The notes under the pieces: model-generated
Seen by the model: the letters and a program-made list of their open reading frames with translations, nothing else
What the model was told of the DNA's origin: nothing
Databases searched by the model: none
Shown: positions 36,003-44,247 of the stretch, in pieces
How positions within the stretch are numbered: the first letter of the stretch is position 1
Layout: each line of letters begins with the position of its first letter
From: Negativicoccus massiliensis
Lineage (GTDB): Bacteria > Bacillota > Negativicutes > Veillonellales > Negativicoccaceae
DNA length: 64,000 nucleotides
Direction: 5' to 3'
Assembly: GCA_900155405.1 (NCBI GenBank)
Contig: LT700188.1
Coordinates: 1,296,590-1,360,589 of the forward strand
Program-made: the position numbers and the translations under genes

Positions 36003-36551
36003 ATGAAAATCAAAGAAGTCATTATTGTTGAAGGAAAATCGGATATTGCCCGCGTGCGTCAGGCGGTAGATGCGGAAATCATTCCGACATACGGATTTGG
36101 CCTGAGCCCGGAAACGCTTTCGGATATTGAAGCGGCGTACCGGCGGTGCGGCATTATTATTCTCACCGATCCGGACGGCGCGGGGGAGCGTATCCGTCGT
36201 TATTTGACGCAGCGTTTTCCGGAGGCCAAGCATGCGTTCGTGCCGAAAGAGGATGCGATAGCCAACGATGATTTGGGCATCGAACAGGCGAGCCCCGAGG
36301 CCATTCGCAGCGCTCTCAGCAAAGTGCGCAGCGTCGCGCCGACGAATGAGGCGCATTTTACGGTAGCGGATTTGTGGGAGGCGGGCGCGGCGGGCACGCA
36401 TGATGCGGCCGCACTTCGGGCGCGGCTCGGCGCGCGACTCGGCATCGGTTACGCGAATGCCAAACGTTTTTTGGTGCGTCTGAATCATTACGGCGTCACT
36501 CGTGAAGAATGGGCGCAAGCTCTTCGGGAGGAGCAGACCGATGGAATATGA
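36003..36551 (+). CDS. rnmV: Ribonuclease M5
   Basis: A 182-residue TOPRIM nuclease that finishes 5S rRNA. Seen: EVIIVEGKSDIARVRQAVDAE (TOPRIM Glu), YGFGLS, and IIILTDPDGAGERIRRYL with the acidic DxD-type motif, then FVPKEDAI. The C-terminal ~70 residues form the RNase M5 ribosomal-protein-like extension. A TGCTACACT extended -10 lies about 10 bases upstream, implying a very short leader. It overlaps ksgA by 11 bases in the classic Firmicute rnmV-ksgA arrangement. Confidence 0.93.
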   Translation: MKIKEVIIVEGKSDIARVRQAVDAEIIPTYGFGLSPETLSDIEAAYRRCGIIILTDPDGAGERIRRYLTQRFPEAKHAFVPKEDAIANDDLGIEQASPEAIRSALSKVRSVAPTNEAHFTVADLWEAGAAGTHDAAALRARLGARLGIGYANAKRFLVRLNHYGVTREEWAQALREEQTDGI

Positions 36552-37398
36552 ACTCGCACACAAAGGAACGGTTCGTCGCCTGACCGAGCATTTCGGTTTA
36601 CGCATGCAAAAAAAATGGGGACAGAATTTTCTGATTCGTCCCGAGGTTGTTGAAGACATTGTCGACGCGGCGGAACTCGGACCCGATGACCGTGTTTTGG
36701 AGATCGGTCCCGGCATCGGCACGCTGACGCAGGGATTGGCGCGCACGGGAGCACAGGTCACGGCGGTGGAATTGGATCCGAAACTGCCGGAAATTTTGGC
36801 GGAAACGCTCGCGGCGTATCCGAATGTGCGAATTGTCCCGGGAGATATTTTAAAAACGGACGTGCGCGCGCTGATGGGGGATGAACCTTTTACCGTCGCG
36901 GCCAACTTGCCGTACTATATTACGACGCCGATTCTGATGTACCTTTTGGAGCAGAAGTTGCCGCTGGTGCGTCTGGTGCTGATGATGCAGCGCGAAGTGG
37001 CGGAGCGTTTGGCGGCAAGCCCCGGTACGAAAGCGTACGGCGCGATCACGCTCGCGGTGCAGTACTACACGGAAGCGCACGTGCTTTTCGATGTCGAACC
37101 GGAATCGTTTTGGCCGGCGCCGAATGTCGTCTCAAGCGTCGTGGAGTTTGTTCCACGTAAGCGTCCGCCGGTGGACGTGCGGGATGAAAAGTTGCTTTTC
37201 CGCCTGGTGAAAATCGCTTTCGCGCAACGCCGCAAAACGTTTCGTAATAATATAAAAGCCGCCGGCTATGAGTCAGCGACGGCGGATGCGTTGTTGGCAC
37301 GGGCGGAGATCGACGGCGGTCGACGCGGCGAAACATTCAGTTTGGAAGAATTCGCGCGCCTGGCCAACGCGCTTTACGAGTTGGAAAAGGCAAAATAA
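36541..37398 (+). CDS. ksgA: 16S rRNA dimethyladenosine transferase
   Basis: A 285-residue methyltransferase (also called RsmA) that dimethylates two adjacent adenines near the 3' end of 16S rRNA. Seen: KKWGQNFLIRPEVVEDIV, the S-adenosylmethionine site VLEIGPGIGTLTQGLA, VELDPKL, and the catalytic AANLPYYITTPIL. The ATG at 36541 follows GGGAGGAG. Its 3' end overlaps the convergent SGNH hydrolase gene by 25 bases, with no terminator visible between them. Confidence 0.95.
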   Translation: MEYELAHKGTVRRLTEHFGLRMQKKWGQNFLIRPEVVEDIVDAAELGPDDRVLEIGPGIGTLTQGLARTGAQVTAVELDPKLPEILAETLAAYPNVRIVPGDILKTDVRALMGDEPFTVAANLPYYITTPILMYLLEQKLPLVRLVLMMQREVAERLAASPGTKAYGAITLAVQYYTEAHVLFDVEPESFWPAPNVVSSVVEFVPRKRPPVDVRDEKLLFRLVKIAFAQRRKTFRNNIKAAGYESATADALLARAEIDGGRRGETFSLEEFARLANALYELEKAK

Positions 37399-37943
37399 GT
37401 TTGCGCGCGCTTCGCTATTTTGGCGTAGCCGTAGATATTCGGATGGACTCCGTCATCGTATTCGTTGGAGGCGAGAAGCCGGCGGAAATCGAGCGTCGCC
37501 TGCGGAAATGCGCGCACGAGCGCGTCACCGTATTCTTGGAACGCGGCGACCGCGTAGGGAAAGGCGGGCGCACTTTGCCAGCCGGTGTAGATCGCCTCTT
37601 TCGTAATCTCCGGCGGAATGCCGATGACGATGGGCAATGCGGCATGAGTAGATGAGAATGCAGTGATTTTTCGGACGAGCGGTCGGATATCCACCGGCTG
37701 CTCGTTTTCTGCGTCTTGCATGATATCGTTGCTGCCCGCCATTAAAAACAACAGATCGTACGCGACGGGTTCGCGCAACGTTCGTTCGGCGCGTTGCAGC
37801 ACCTGATCCAGTCCTGCGCCGCACATGCCCAAGTTGGTAACCTGCAGGTTCGGTAACGCCGCCGCCAATTTGGTCAGCCAGCGGGAAGGCATCGGCACGT
37901 CAAAGCCGTAAGTTAAGCTGTCGCCTGCTGCGAGTAAATGCAT
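37374..37943 (-). CDS. SGNH/GDSL hydrolase
   Basis: A 189-residue lipase/esterase-like protein. Block I is AAGDSLTYGFD with the nucleophile Ser9, block II has LGMCGAGLDQ, block III MAGSNDI, and block V DDGVHPNIYGYAKIA with the catalytic Asp and His. The length is typical of TesA-like or acetylhydrolase members, but no signal peptide is present, so it is probably cytoplasmic. Likely substrates are thioesters, acylated sugars or lysolipids. Its tail overlaps ksgA on the opposite strand. Confidence 0.88.
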   Translation of the reverse strand: MHLLAAGDSLTYGFDVPMPSRWLTKLAAALPNLQVTNLGMCGAGLDQVLQRAERTLREPVAYDLLFLMAGSNDIMQDAENEQPVDIRPLVRKITAFSSTHAALPIVIGIPPEITKEAIYTGWQSAPAFPYAVAAFQEYGDALVRAFPQATLDFRRLLASNEYDDGVHPNIYGYAKIAKRAQTYFAFSNS

Positions 37944-38061
37944 TGTTTCACCTCGCGTTCATTGTAGCGGGCGTGAATCTCGGTTTCAAGTCGGCGGCGC
38001 GCTTCATTTCGTGCTACAATGAGGATAACAAACCGACCTTACGGTCAAGGAGGCGATTTCT

Positions 38062-38196
38062 ATGCGGATAATCTTATTTCTGATCGGCATGGCATTCTTG
38101 ATGCCGGTAATTTTCATTACGGTTTTGACGGTTTTCTTTTGGAAATATCTGGCGGGCCGAAAAAAATGCTCGCAGGGGAACTGTGACAAAGCATAA
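38062..38196 (+). CDS. Small single-pass membrane peptide, 44 aa
   Basis: A short frame from ATG 38062 to TAA 38194-38196, preceded by CAAGGAGGCG at good spacing and by a TACAAT -10-like box at 38015-38020. The product begins MRIILFLIGMAFLMPVIF and continues with a hydrophobic helix of about 27 residues, then WKYLAGRKKC and a short tail with two Cys (CSQGNC). The positive residues after the helix predict the C-terminus inside. It resembles no family I can name. The strong ribosome site and coherent helix favour a real gene. Confidence 0.6.
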   Translation: MRIILFLIGMAFLMPVIFITVLTVFFWKYLAGRKKCSQGNCDKA

Positions 38197-38247
38197 TGAT
38201 GTCGTTTGTGTTACAATAAATATCGATTGTAATGAAGGGTGAACGGA

Positions 38248-38901
38248 ATGAAATTTTTTATTGATACGGCGATTGTGGATGAAATTCGCGCGGCCCACCG
38301 CCTGGGAGTGGTGGCCGGCGTAACGACGAATCCGTCGCTGATGGCAAAAGCGGGTCAGGACCCCAAAGAAGTTATCCAGGAAATAGCTTCTTTTGTGAAC
38401 GGTCCGATTAGCGCGGAAGTATTGGCGGAAGACGCGGACGGCATGGTGCGCGAAGGTCGCGAGTGGGCGAAAGTGGCGCCGCAAGTAACGGTCAAGGTGC
38501 CGCTTACCGCGGAAGGTTTGGCGGCCACGCGCGTGCTGGCTGACGAAGGCGTCAAAGTCAATGTCACGTTGATTTTCAACGCGAGCCAGGCGCTTTTGGC
38601 GGCGCGTGCCGGCGCCGCTTTTGTCAGTCCCTTCATCGGACGGCTGGATGACATCGGCGCGAACGGGTCTGAACTTGTGCGCACGATTGCGACGATTTTC
38701 AAAGAACATCATATTGCAACGGAAATTATAGCAGCGAGCATCCGACGCCCGCTCGATATTACCGAAGCCGCTCTGGCGGGAGCGCACATCGCGACGGTCC
38801 CGTATAAAGTGCTTCTGGCGGCGCTCGAGCACCCGCTGACAAAAACGGGGATCGCGCGTTTTGCGGAAGACTGGCGGCAAGTGACACAAAAGACAAAATA
38901 G
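38248..38901 (+). CDS. fsa: Fructose-6-phosphate aldolase / short transaldolase
   Basis: A 217-residue protein of the FSA/TalC group. Seen: [29 protein letters not shown], the Schiff-base Lys83 in [41 protein letters not shown] and [12 protein letters not shown]. Short members either cleave fructose-6-phosphate or act as transaldolases; the motifs here do not decide between them. The ATG at 38248 follows GAAGGGTGAAC. It is 12 bases from glpX, giving a small carbon-metabolism operon around fructose-6-phosphate. Confidence 0.9.
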   Translation: MKFFIDTAIVDEIRAAHRLGVVAGVTTNPSLMAKAGQDPKEVIQEIASFVNGPISAEVLAEDADGMVREGREWAKVAPQVTVKVPLTAEGLAATRVLADEGVKVNVTLIFNASQALLAARAGAAFVSPFIGRLDDIGANGSELVRTIATIFKEHHIATEIIAASIRRPLDITEAALAGAHIATVPYKVLLAALEHPLTKTGIARFAEDWRQVTQKTK

Positions 38902-38913
38902 GAGGCGCAAGTA

Positions 38914-39876
38914 ATGGACAGGATTTTGACATTGGAATTTGTACGAGTCACCGAAGCGGCGGCGATCAAATGCGGACGCCTGGTCGGTTGCGGCGATAAG
39001 ATTGGCGCCGATCAGCTCGCTGTTGACGGTATGCGCAGTGAATTTGAAAAGGTGCACATCGACGGTGAGGTCGTGATCGGCGAAGGGGAAATGGACGAAG
39101 CGCCGATGCTTTACATCGGTGAAAAGGTAGGCCTTGGCGGTGACGCGGTGGATATCGCGGTCGACCCGCTCGAAGGCACCAACCTGGTCGCGAAAGGACA
39201 AAACGGCGCCATTGCGGTACTTGCGATTGCTCCGCGCGGTTGCCTTTTGCACGCACCGGATATGTACATGGAAAAAATCGCGGTCGGACCGCGCGCGGCC
39301 GGACGCATTGATATCAACGCGCCGGTCAAAGAAAATCTGCGTCGGGTTGCGGAAGCGATGGAACGCTCGGTCGATGACTTGAGCGTCGTCATCTTGGATC
39401 GGGAACGGCATGCCGATATTATTCGTGATTGCCGTGAAGCGGGCGCGCGAATCCGTTTGATCACGGACGGCGATGTCACGCCGGCGATCGAGGTCGGCAT
39501 TGAAGGTTCGGGTGTGCATATGCTCATCGGTACCGGCGGCGCGCCGGAAGGCGTTTTGGCCGCGGCCGCTTTGAAATGCCTTGGCGGCGATATGCAGGGA
39601 CGTTTGGTGCCGCACAGCGATGAAGAAGTACGTCGCGCCAAGGAAATGGGCGTAGCGGATATTCATCAGGTGTTTACTATCGACGACCTTGTGAAAGGCG
39701 ACGACTGCATCTTTTCCGCCACCGCGATTACTCCGGGCAATATTTTGCGCGGTATTCGCTACTTCGGCGGCGGCGCGCGCACACAGACCGTCGTGATGCG
39801 CTACAAGACGGGCACCGTTCGTTTTGTCGATACCATTCACAAATTCGGTAACCGCGGCATGAGCATTAAACTGTAA
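38914..39876 (+). CDS. glpX: Fructose-1,6-bisphosphatase class II
   Basis: A 320-residue GlpX-type phosphatase for gluconeogenesis. Seen: LTLEFVRVTEAAAIKCGR, GADQLAVDGMR, the metal site VVIGEGEMDEAPML, VDPLEGTNLVAKGQNGAIAV, and LIGTGGAPEGVLAAAALKCLGG. The length matches the usual ~320. It is preceded by AGGAGG and coupled to the aldolase gene. Fructose-6-phosphate is its product and the likely substrate of the upstream enzyme. Confidence 0.95.
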   Translation: MDRILTLEFVRVTEAAAIKCGRLVGCGDKIGADQLAVDGMRSEFEKVHIDGEVVIGEGEMDEAPMLYIGEKVGLGGDAVDIAVDPLEGTNLVAKGQNGAIAVLAIAPRGCLLHAPDMYMEKIAVGPRAAGRIDINAPVKENLRRVAEAMERSVDDLSVVILDRERHADIIRDCREAGARIRLITDGDVTPAIEVGIEGSGVHMLIGTGGAPEGVLAAAALKCLGGDMQGRLVPHSDEEVRRAKEMGVADIHQVFTIDDLVKGDDCIFSATAITPGNILRGIRYFGGGARTQTVVMRYKTGTVRFVDTIHKFGNRGMSIKL

Positions 39877-39921
39877 AAACAGTCGGTAAATCATACGCAG
39901 TATCCGGTTTTGCCGGAGCAT

Positions 39922-39951
39922 AAAAAGGAGCGGCGGGAGTCGCTCCTTTTT
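39922..39951 (+). terminator. Terminator after glpX
   Basis: AAAAAGGAGCG, loop of 8 bases, CGCTCCTTTTT. Confidence 0.8.
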
Positions 39952-39961
39952 CGTGTCTTCT

Positions 39962-39990
39962 TTGTGCTTGCCGGAAATGCGTGGTATAGT
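39962..39990 (+). promoter_or_regulatory. Promoter of the HD-domain gene
   Basis: TTGTGC (39962-39967), 17-base spacer, TATAGT (39985-39990) preceded by TGG. Confidence 0.55.
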
Positions 39991-40017
39991 GATGAAAAAC
40001 AGAAGGGGAGTGTTGCA

Positions 40018-40590
40018 ATGAAACCGACACGGGAACAGGCGAAACAACTTTTACTGGAATACACGGACTCCCAGGCACTCATCCGGCACGCGCTGCAGGT
40101 GGAAGCGGCAATGTTGCATTTCGCCGATTATTTCGGCGCGGAGGATCGGGAAAAATGGGGCGTGATCGGTCTTTGCCATGATTTGGATTATGACCGTTAT
40201 CCGGACCGGCACTGCGCCGTGACGAAACAGATTCTGGAAAAAGAAGGCTGGGACGAAACCTACATTCGCGCCATTATGTCGCACGGTTACGGCATGGTAA
40301 CGGATGTCAAACCCGAAACGACGCTGGAAAAAACGCTCTATGCGGTGGATGAACTCACGGGCATTATCAACGCCGCCTGTTTGTTGCGGCCGAGTAAATC
40401 GGTCTTGGATCTGACGGTGAAATCGCTCACGAAAAAATTTAAGGATAAACATTTCGCCGCCGGTTGCAATCGTGATGTGATCACACGGGGTTGTGAAATG
40501 CTCGGTATGGAGCGACAGGAATTTTTTGCGGAAACGATCAAAGGTTTACAGGAACGCGCGGAAATCGTCGGCCTGAAAGGAAACATATAA
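40018..40590 (+). CDS. HD-domain metal-dependent phosphohydrolase
   Basis: A 190-residue HD protein. Seen: RHALQVEAAM (first His), GLCHDLDYDRYPDRH (the HD pair and a third ligand region), IMSHGYGM, and AVDELTGIINAACLLRP with the last Asp ligand. Proteins of this type in Firmicutes are annotated as HDIG or HD hydrolases; some act on nucleotides. The ATG at 40018 follows AGAAGGGGAG. It is a single-gene unit between two terminators. Substrate unknown. Confidence 0.85.
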   Translation: MKPTREQAKQLLLEYTDSQALIRHALQVEAAMLHFADYFGAEDREKWGVIGLCHDLDYDRYPDRHCAVTKQILEKEGWDETYIRAIMSHGYGMVTDVKPETTLEKTLYAVDELTGIINAACLLRPSKSVLDLTVKSLTKKFKDKHFAAGCNRDVITRGCEMLGMERQEFFAETIKGLQERAEIVGLKGNI

Positions 40591-40595
40591 GTCGG

Positions 40596-40620
40596 AAAAA
40601 GCGGTGCATACCGCTTTTTT
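40596..40620 (+). terminator. Terminator after the HD-domain gene
   Basis: AAAAAGCGGT, loop GCAT, ACCGCTTTTTT. Confidence 0.88.
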
Positions 40621-40641
40621 TGTGCGCATGCAATGCGCGTG

Positions 40642-40670
40642 TTGACATTCACGAGGCTTTGTGATACGCT
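40642..40670 (+). promoter_or_regulatory. Promoter of the serC T-box transcript
   Basis: TTGACA (40642-40647), 17-base spacer, TACGCT (40665-40670). Confidence 0.7.
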
Positions 40671-40679
40671 TTGACTAAT

Positions 40680-40891
40680 TACAAAAGCAATGCCACGAAG
40701 GAGAATATCCGTAACCGAAGGCGCAGAGAGCAGGCGGTGGTGCAAGCCTGTCCGTACGTTACGAGGTTCCGCTCCGGAGCAACAGGTGAAGAGCCTGGCG
40801 GGCACGCCCGATACAGCGTAACAAAGTTGGCCGTAGGCAATTTGGGTGGCACCGCGAGATCTCTCGTCCCAGTGAGGATGAGAGCTTTTTT
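40680..40891 (+). promoter_or_regulatory. T-box leader, serine-specific, upstream of serC
   Basis: The T-box core GGGTGGCACCGCG lies at 40844-40856. The distal Stem I signature CAGAGAGCAGG...TGGTGCAAGCCTG lies at 40724-40750. The terminator has arms CTCTCGTCC (40861-40869) and GGATGAGAG (40876-40884) and a T-run. Stem I can pair GTAAC/GTTAC above and GGAG/CTCC below an internal loop that contains TCC (40768-40770), a Ser codon, as proposed specifier. The TGGC of the T-box bulge would pair with a GCCA tRNA end, which fits the G73 discriminator of tRNA-Ser. Uncharged tRNA-Ser would prevent termination and switch on serC and probably the genes after it. Confidence 0.88.
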
Positions 40892-40974
40892 ATTGCAGTA
40901 AATATTGGTCACATGCCGCTCGTTATTCACGACATGGTGCGCGCTATGAAGAGTGCGAGCGGGGGAGGATTTAT

Positions 40975-42051
40975 ATGACGGAACGCGTATTTAATTTTCA
41001 TGCCGGCCCGGGCGCGCTGCCGACAGAAGTACTTCAACAGGCCGCCGCGGAAATGATGAACTACCATGACACCGGCATGGGCGTTATGGAGCTTTCGCAT
41101 CGCAGCGACGCGTATCAGCGCTTACATCAGGACGCGCGGCAGCGCTTGCGTAAATTGCTCGCGATACCCGCGACGCACGATGTTCTTTTTCTGCAGGGAG
41201 GCGCCGGCCATCAATTCGTGATGATTCCGGCGAATTTCGCCAAAGGCGGTCGGCTCGGCTATGCCGATACCGGCATCTGGGCCGACAATGCGATGCAGCA
41301 GGCGAGTTTGTACGGCGCGACTTACAAAGTGACGGATGCGAGCGCGGGCGGGTACCGCACGATTCCCATGGATTTCCATGTGAAAGAAGACACATCCTAT
41401 GTGCATATTACGTCGAATAATACGATTTACGGTACGGCGTACCGGGACTTTCCGAAGCTCGACGTGCCGCTTGTCGCCGATATGAGTTCGGATTTGCTGT
41501 CGCGGCCTCTTGATGTCGGACAGTTCGGCTTGATTTACGCGGGCGCGCAAAAAAATATCGGGATCGCCGGCGTGACGATCGTCATCATTGATCGCGACTG
41601 GATGGCCAAGGGCAATGAACGCTTGCCGAAAATTTTACAATACCGCACGCATGCCGAGGCGGACTCGATTTTCAATACGCCGCCGACGTACGCGATATAT
41701 GTTTTGGGACTCGCGTTGCAATGGGTCGAAGCGCAGGGCGGCGTGGCGGAAATGGATCGCCGCGCGCAGGCGAAGTCAGAGCGGATCTACGAAGTGCTCA
41801 ACCGTTATCCCGAAATTTATCGGCCGCACGCCGAACACGCGTGCCGATCGCGGATGAACGCGGTGTTTACATTGTGTGACGAAGCGCAAACGGAAGATTT
41901 TGTGCGGGCGGCGGCCTCAGCCGGCTTTGTCGGCATCCAAGGACACCGTCGCGTCGGCGGGTTGCGCATCTCGCTCTACAATGCCGTACCCCGGGAAGGG
42001 GTCGAAAAACTGGCCGACTGGCTGGACGATTATGCGCAGCGGCATCGGTAA
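40975..42051 (+). CDS. serC: Phosphoserine aminotransferase
   Basis: A 358-residue PLP enzyme making phosphoserine from phosphohydroxypyruvate. Seen: NFHAGPGALPTEVLQQA, GMGVMELSHRS, FLQGGAGHQFVMIP, DMSSDLLSRP, the PLP Lys in YAGAQKNIGIAGV near residue 192, and the C-terminal IQGHRRVGGLRISLYNA. It lies behind the serine T-box, with GGGGGAGG before the ATG. serA is not in the window. Confidence 0.95.
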   Translation: MTERVFNFHAGPGALPTEVLQQAAAEMMNYHDTGMGVMELSHRSDAYQRLHQDARQRLRKLLAIPATHDVLFLQGGAGHQFVMIPANFAKGGRLGYADTGIWADNAMQQASLYGATYKVTDASAGGYRTIPMDFHVKEDTSYVHITSNNTIYGTAYRDFPKLDVPLVADMSSDLLSRPLDVGQFGLIYAGAQKNIGIAGVTIVIIDRDWMAKGNERLPKILQYRTHAEADSIFNTPPTYAIYVLGLALQWVEAQGGVAEMDRRAQAKSERIYEVLNRYPEIYRPHAEHACRSRMNAVFTLCDEAQTEDFVRAAASAGFVGIQGHRRVGGLRISLYNAVPREGVEKLADWLDDYAQRHR

Positions 42052-42125
42052 CGAAACGTATATTTCATGCGCAACGGTGCGGCCGATGAGCGCCGGAACG
42101 GCAAAAAGAGACGGGAGGGATGCCG

Positions 42126-42761
42126 ATGTTACGATTGTTGTTAGCGCGGCACGGCGAGACGAAATGGAATCTTGAAGGACGCTACCAGGGGCAGGTCGAT
42201 ACCGAGCTTTCTGACCTCGGGCACACGCAGGGTCAAAAGCTCGGCGAGAGTTTACGCGCGGTGCCGATCGATGCGGTACTGGCGAGTCCGTTGCGTCGCG
42301 CGCGGGAGACGGCGGAGTATTGCGCCAAGTGGCACGGACTTCCCGTCATTACTGACGCGGACGTGACGGAGATCGCTCACGGCGCATGGGAAGGGCGATT
42401 GGCGACGGAGGTCGCGCACGCTGACGGTGATCGGCTCACCGCCTGGCGCACAAAGCCGCAGACAGTGACGATGCCGCAAGGCGAATCACTGCAAGATGTC
42501 GCGCGACGTGTTGAACGCGCGTTGGCGCGCTACCGTACGGAGTATGACGGTAAAACGCTGCTGGCAGTGGCGCATGACGCGGTGAACAAGGTGGCGCTTT
42601 GCCGGATTCTCGGGCTCGACCTCAGCCATTTTTGGCAGATTCAACAGGATAACGGTTGCGTCAATGTGCTGACTTACGACGGCGGCTGGCGAGTGCTCGC
42701 GGTCAATGTCAATACGCACCTTGGTTATTTGTACAGTCAAATGGAGCAAAAAAGCCTTTAA
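42126..42761 (+). CDS. Histidine phosphatase (phosphoglycerate-mutase superfamily), possible phosphoserine phosphatase
   Basis: A 211-residue branch 1 histidine phosphatase. Seen: LLLARHGETKWN with the phospho-accepting His9, LASPLRRARETAEYC, the acid-base Glu in VTEIAHGAWEGR, and the second His in AVAHDAVNKVAL. It has no extra mutase insertions, so it is a phosphatase more likely than a glycolytic mutase. The ATG at 42126 is favoured because GGGAGG is 7 bases upstream; the ATG at 42120 is too close. It lies between serC and serS in a serine-regulated cluster that lacks serB, which makes the metal-independent phosphoserine phosphatase role attractive. That role is inference. Confidence 0.8.
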   Translation: MLRLLLARHGETKWNLEGRYQGQVDTELSDLGHTQGQKLGESLRAVPIDAVLASPLRRARETAEYCAKWHGLPVITDADVTEIAHGAWEGRLATEVAHADGDRLTAWRTKPQTVTMPQGESLQDVARRVERALARYRTEYDGKTLLAVAHDAVNKVALCRILGLDLSHFWQIQQDNGCVNVLTYDGGWRVLAVNVNTHLGYLYSQMEQKSL

Positions 42762-42819
42762 TACCGTCTTTACAAAGACGTGAGATAAAAGTTGTTTAGA
42801 AATAAAAAGGAGCGATATT

Positions 42820-44109
42820 ATGCTGGATATCAAATGGATTCGTGAAAATGCCGATCGCGTACGGGAAAATTTGAAAAATCGTCATCATACCGCCGATGTG
42901 GATGAAATTATCCGCTTGGATGAAGAACGCCGCACGCTGCTCGCGGAAGTGGAGCAATGGAAAGCCGACCGCAACGCGGCGAGCAAGGAAATTGCCAAAT
43001 GCAAAAAAGAGGGCGGCGACGCATCCGAGATTATCGCCCGCATGAAAAAAGTCAGCGATGCTATTGCGGTCCATGATCAGCGGTTGCGTGACGTGGAGGA
43101 AAAACTCCATCAACAGATGCTTGAAATTCCGAATATTTGCGATGCCAGCGTACCGGTAGGCGAAGATGAAAATGATAATGTCGAAGTACGCCGCTACGGC
43201 ACGCCGCGTGAATTCGGTTTCGAAGTGAAAGCCCATTGGGATATCGGCGCGGGTCTGGGCATTTTGGATCCGGAAACCGCCGCGAAAGTTACGGGCACGC
43301 GCTTCCACTACTACCTCGGCGCGGGCGCGCAACTGGAACGCGCGGTGTACAATTTCATGCTGGATATGCACACGCAGGAATTCGGTTTTACCGAAGTCAT
43401 TCCGCCGTACATTATCAATGAAGACAGCATGATCGGTACCGGCCAGCTGCCGAAGTTCGCGGAAGACATGTTCAAATTGGAAGGTCTGCCGTACTACCTG
43501 ACACCGACGGCGGAAGTACCGCTGACGAACTTCCATCGCGATGAAATTATCAACGGCGAAGTTTTGCCGCAGCGTCTCTGCGCTCTTACGCCGTGCTTCC
43601 GCGCGGAGGCGGGATCGGCGGGACGTGATACGCGCGGTCTGATTCGCCAGCACCAGTTCCACAAGGTGGAAATGGTTAAATTCGCGAAGCCGGAAGAATC
43701 CTACGAGGAGCTCGAGTCCATGACGCTCGAAGCGGAACAGATCTTGCGCCGATTGGCGTTGCCGTATCGCGTCATCACTCTTTGCACCGGTGATATCGGT
43801 TTCTCCGCCGCGAAGACATATGATATCGAAGTGTGGATGCCCGCCCAGGAAACCTATCGCGAAATTTCTTCCTGCTCGAACTGTGAAGCGTTCCAGGCAC
43901 GTCGCGCCAACATCAAATTCCGTCGCAGCGCCAAAGACAAACCCGAGTACGTACATACTTTGAACGGTTCGGGTCTTGCCGTCGGGCGCACGGTCGCAGC
44001 GATTTTGGAAAACAATCAGCAGCAGGACGGCTCGGTCATCGTACCGAAAGCCCTGCGTCCGTACATGCACGGCTTGGAAGTGATCACGCCGGTTAAGCCG
44101 CTGCGTTAA
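42820..44109 (+). CDS. serS: Seryl-tRNA synthetase
   Basis: A 429-residue class II synthetase. The N-terminal ~110 residues form the antiparallel coiled-coil arm ([19 protein letters not shown]) that grips the long variable arm of tRNA-Ser. The core shows [10 protein letters not shown], motif 2 [22 protein letters not shown], and motif 3 [24 protein letters not shown] precedes the ATG. It closes the serC cluster and may be read from the T-box promoter as well as by read-through from its own upstream region, where I see no second T-box. Confidence 0.96.
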   Translation: MLDIKWIRENADRVRENLKNRHHTADVDEIIRLDEERRTLLAEVEQWKADRNAASKEIAKCKKEGGDASEIIARMKKVSDAIAVHDQRLRDVEEKLHQQMLEIPNICDASVPVGEDENDNVEVRRYGTPREFGFEVKAHWDIGAGLGILDPETAAKVTGTRFHYYLGAGAQLERAVYNFMLDMHTQEFGFTEVIPPYIINEDSMIGTGQLPKFAEDMFKLEGLPYYLTPTAEVPLTNFHRDEIINGEVLPQRLCALTPCFRAEAGSAGRDTRGLIRQHQFHKVEMVKFAKPEESYEELESMTLEAEQILRRLALPYRVITLCTGDIGFSAAKTYDIEVWMPAQETYREISSCSNCEAFQARRANIKFRRSAKDKPEYVHTLNGSGLAVGRTVAAILENNQQQDGSVIVPKALRPYMHGLEVITPVKPLR

Positions 44110-44130
44110 TCTTACTCCCGCATCTCTTAC

Positions 44131-44166
44131 TGACAACCGCCCCGCTCAAGGGGCGGTTGTCATTTT
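44131..44166 (+). terminator. Terminator after serS
   Basis: Stem TGACAACCGCCCC (44131-44143), loop GCTCAA, stem GGGGCGGTTGTCA (44150-44162), then TTTT. The 13-base-pair stem is perfect. Confidence 0.88.
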
Positions 44167-44247
44167 GACGGTAGTATGGTAATATTTATTTTATGAGTAT
44201 ATGAAAATGAGATTGCTATGACTGCATTTAAAGGAGGACATATTTAG

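Noticed and set aside
38074..40047. Long open frame on the minus strand across fsa and glpX
   Set aside because: It lies antisense to two well-recognised genes, has an Arg/His/Phe-rich nonsense composition and no ribosome site; it is a shadow of GC-rich codon use.
42762..42819. Possible second T-box or leader before serS
   Set aside because: Only a small CGTCTTT/AAAGACG hairpin without a T-run or T-box core is present.
42796..44136. Minus-strand open frame opposite serS
   Set aside because: Shadow of serS codons without start signals.
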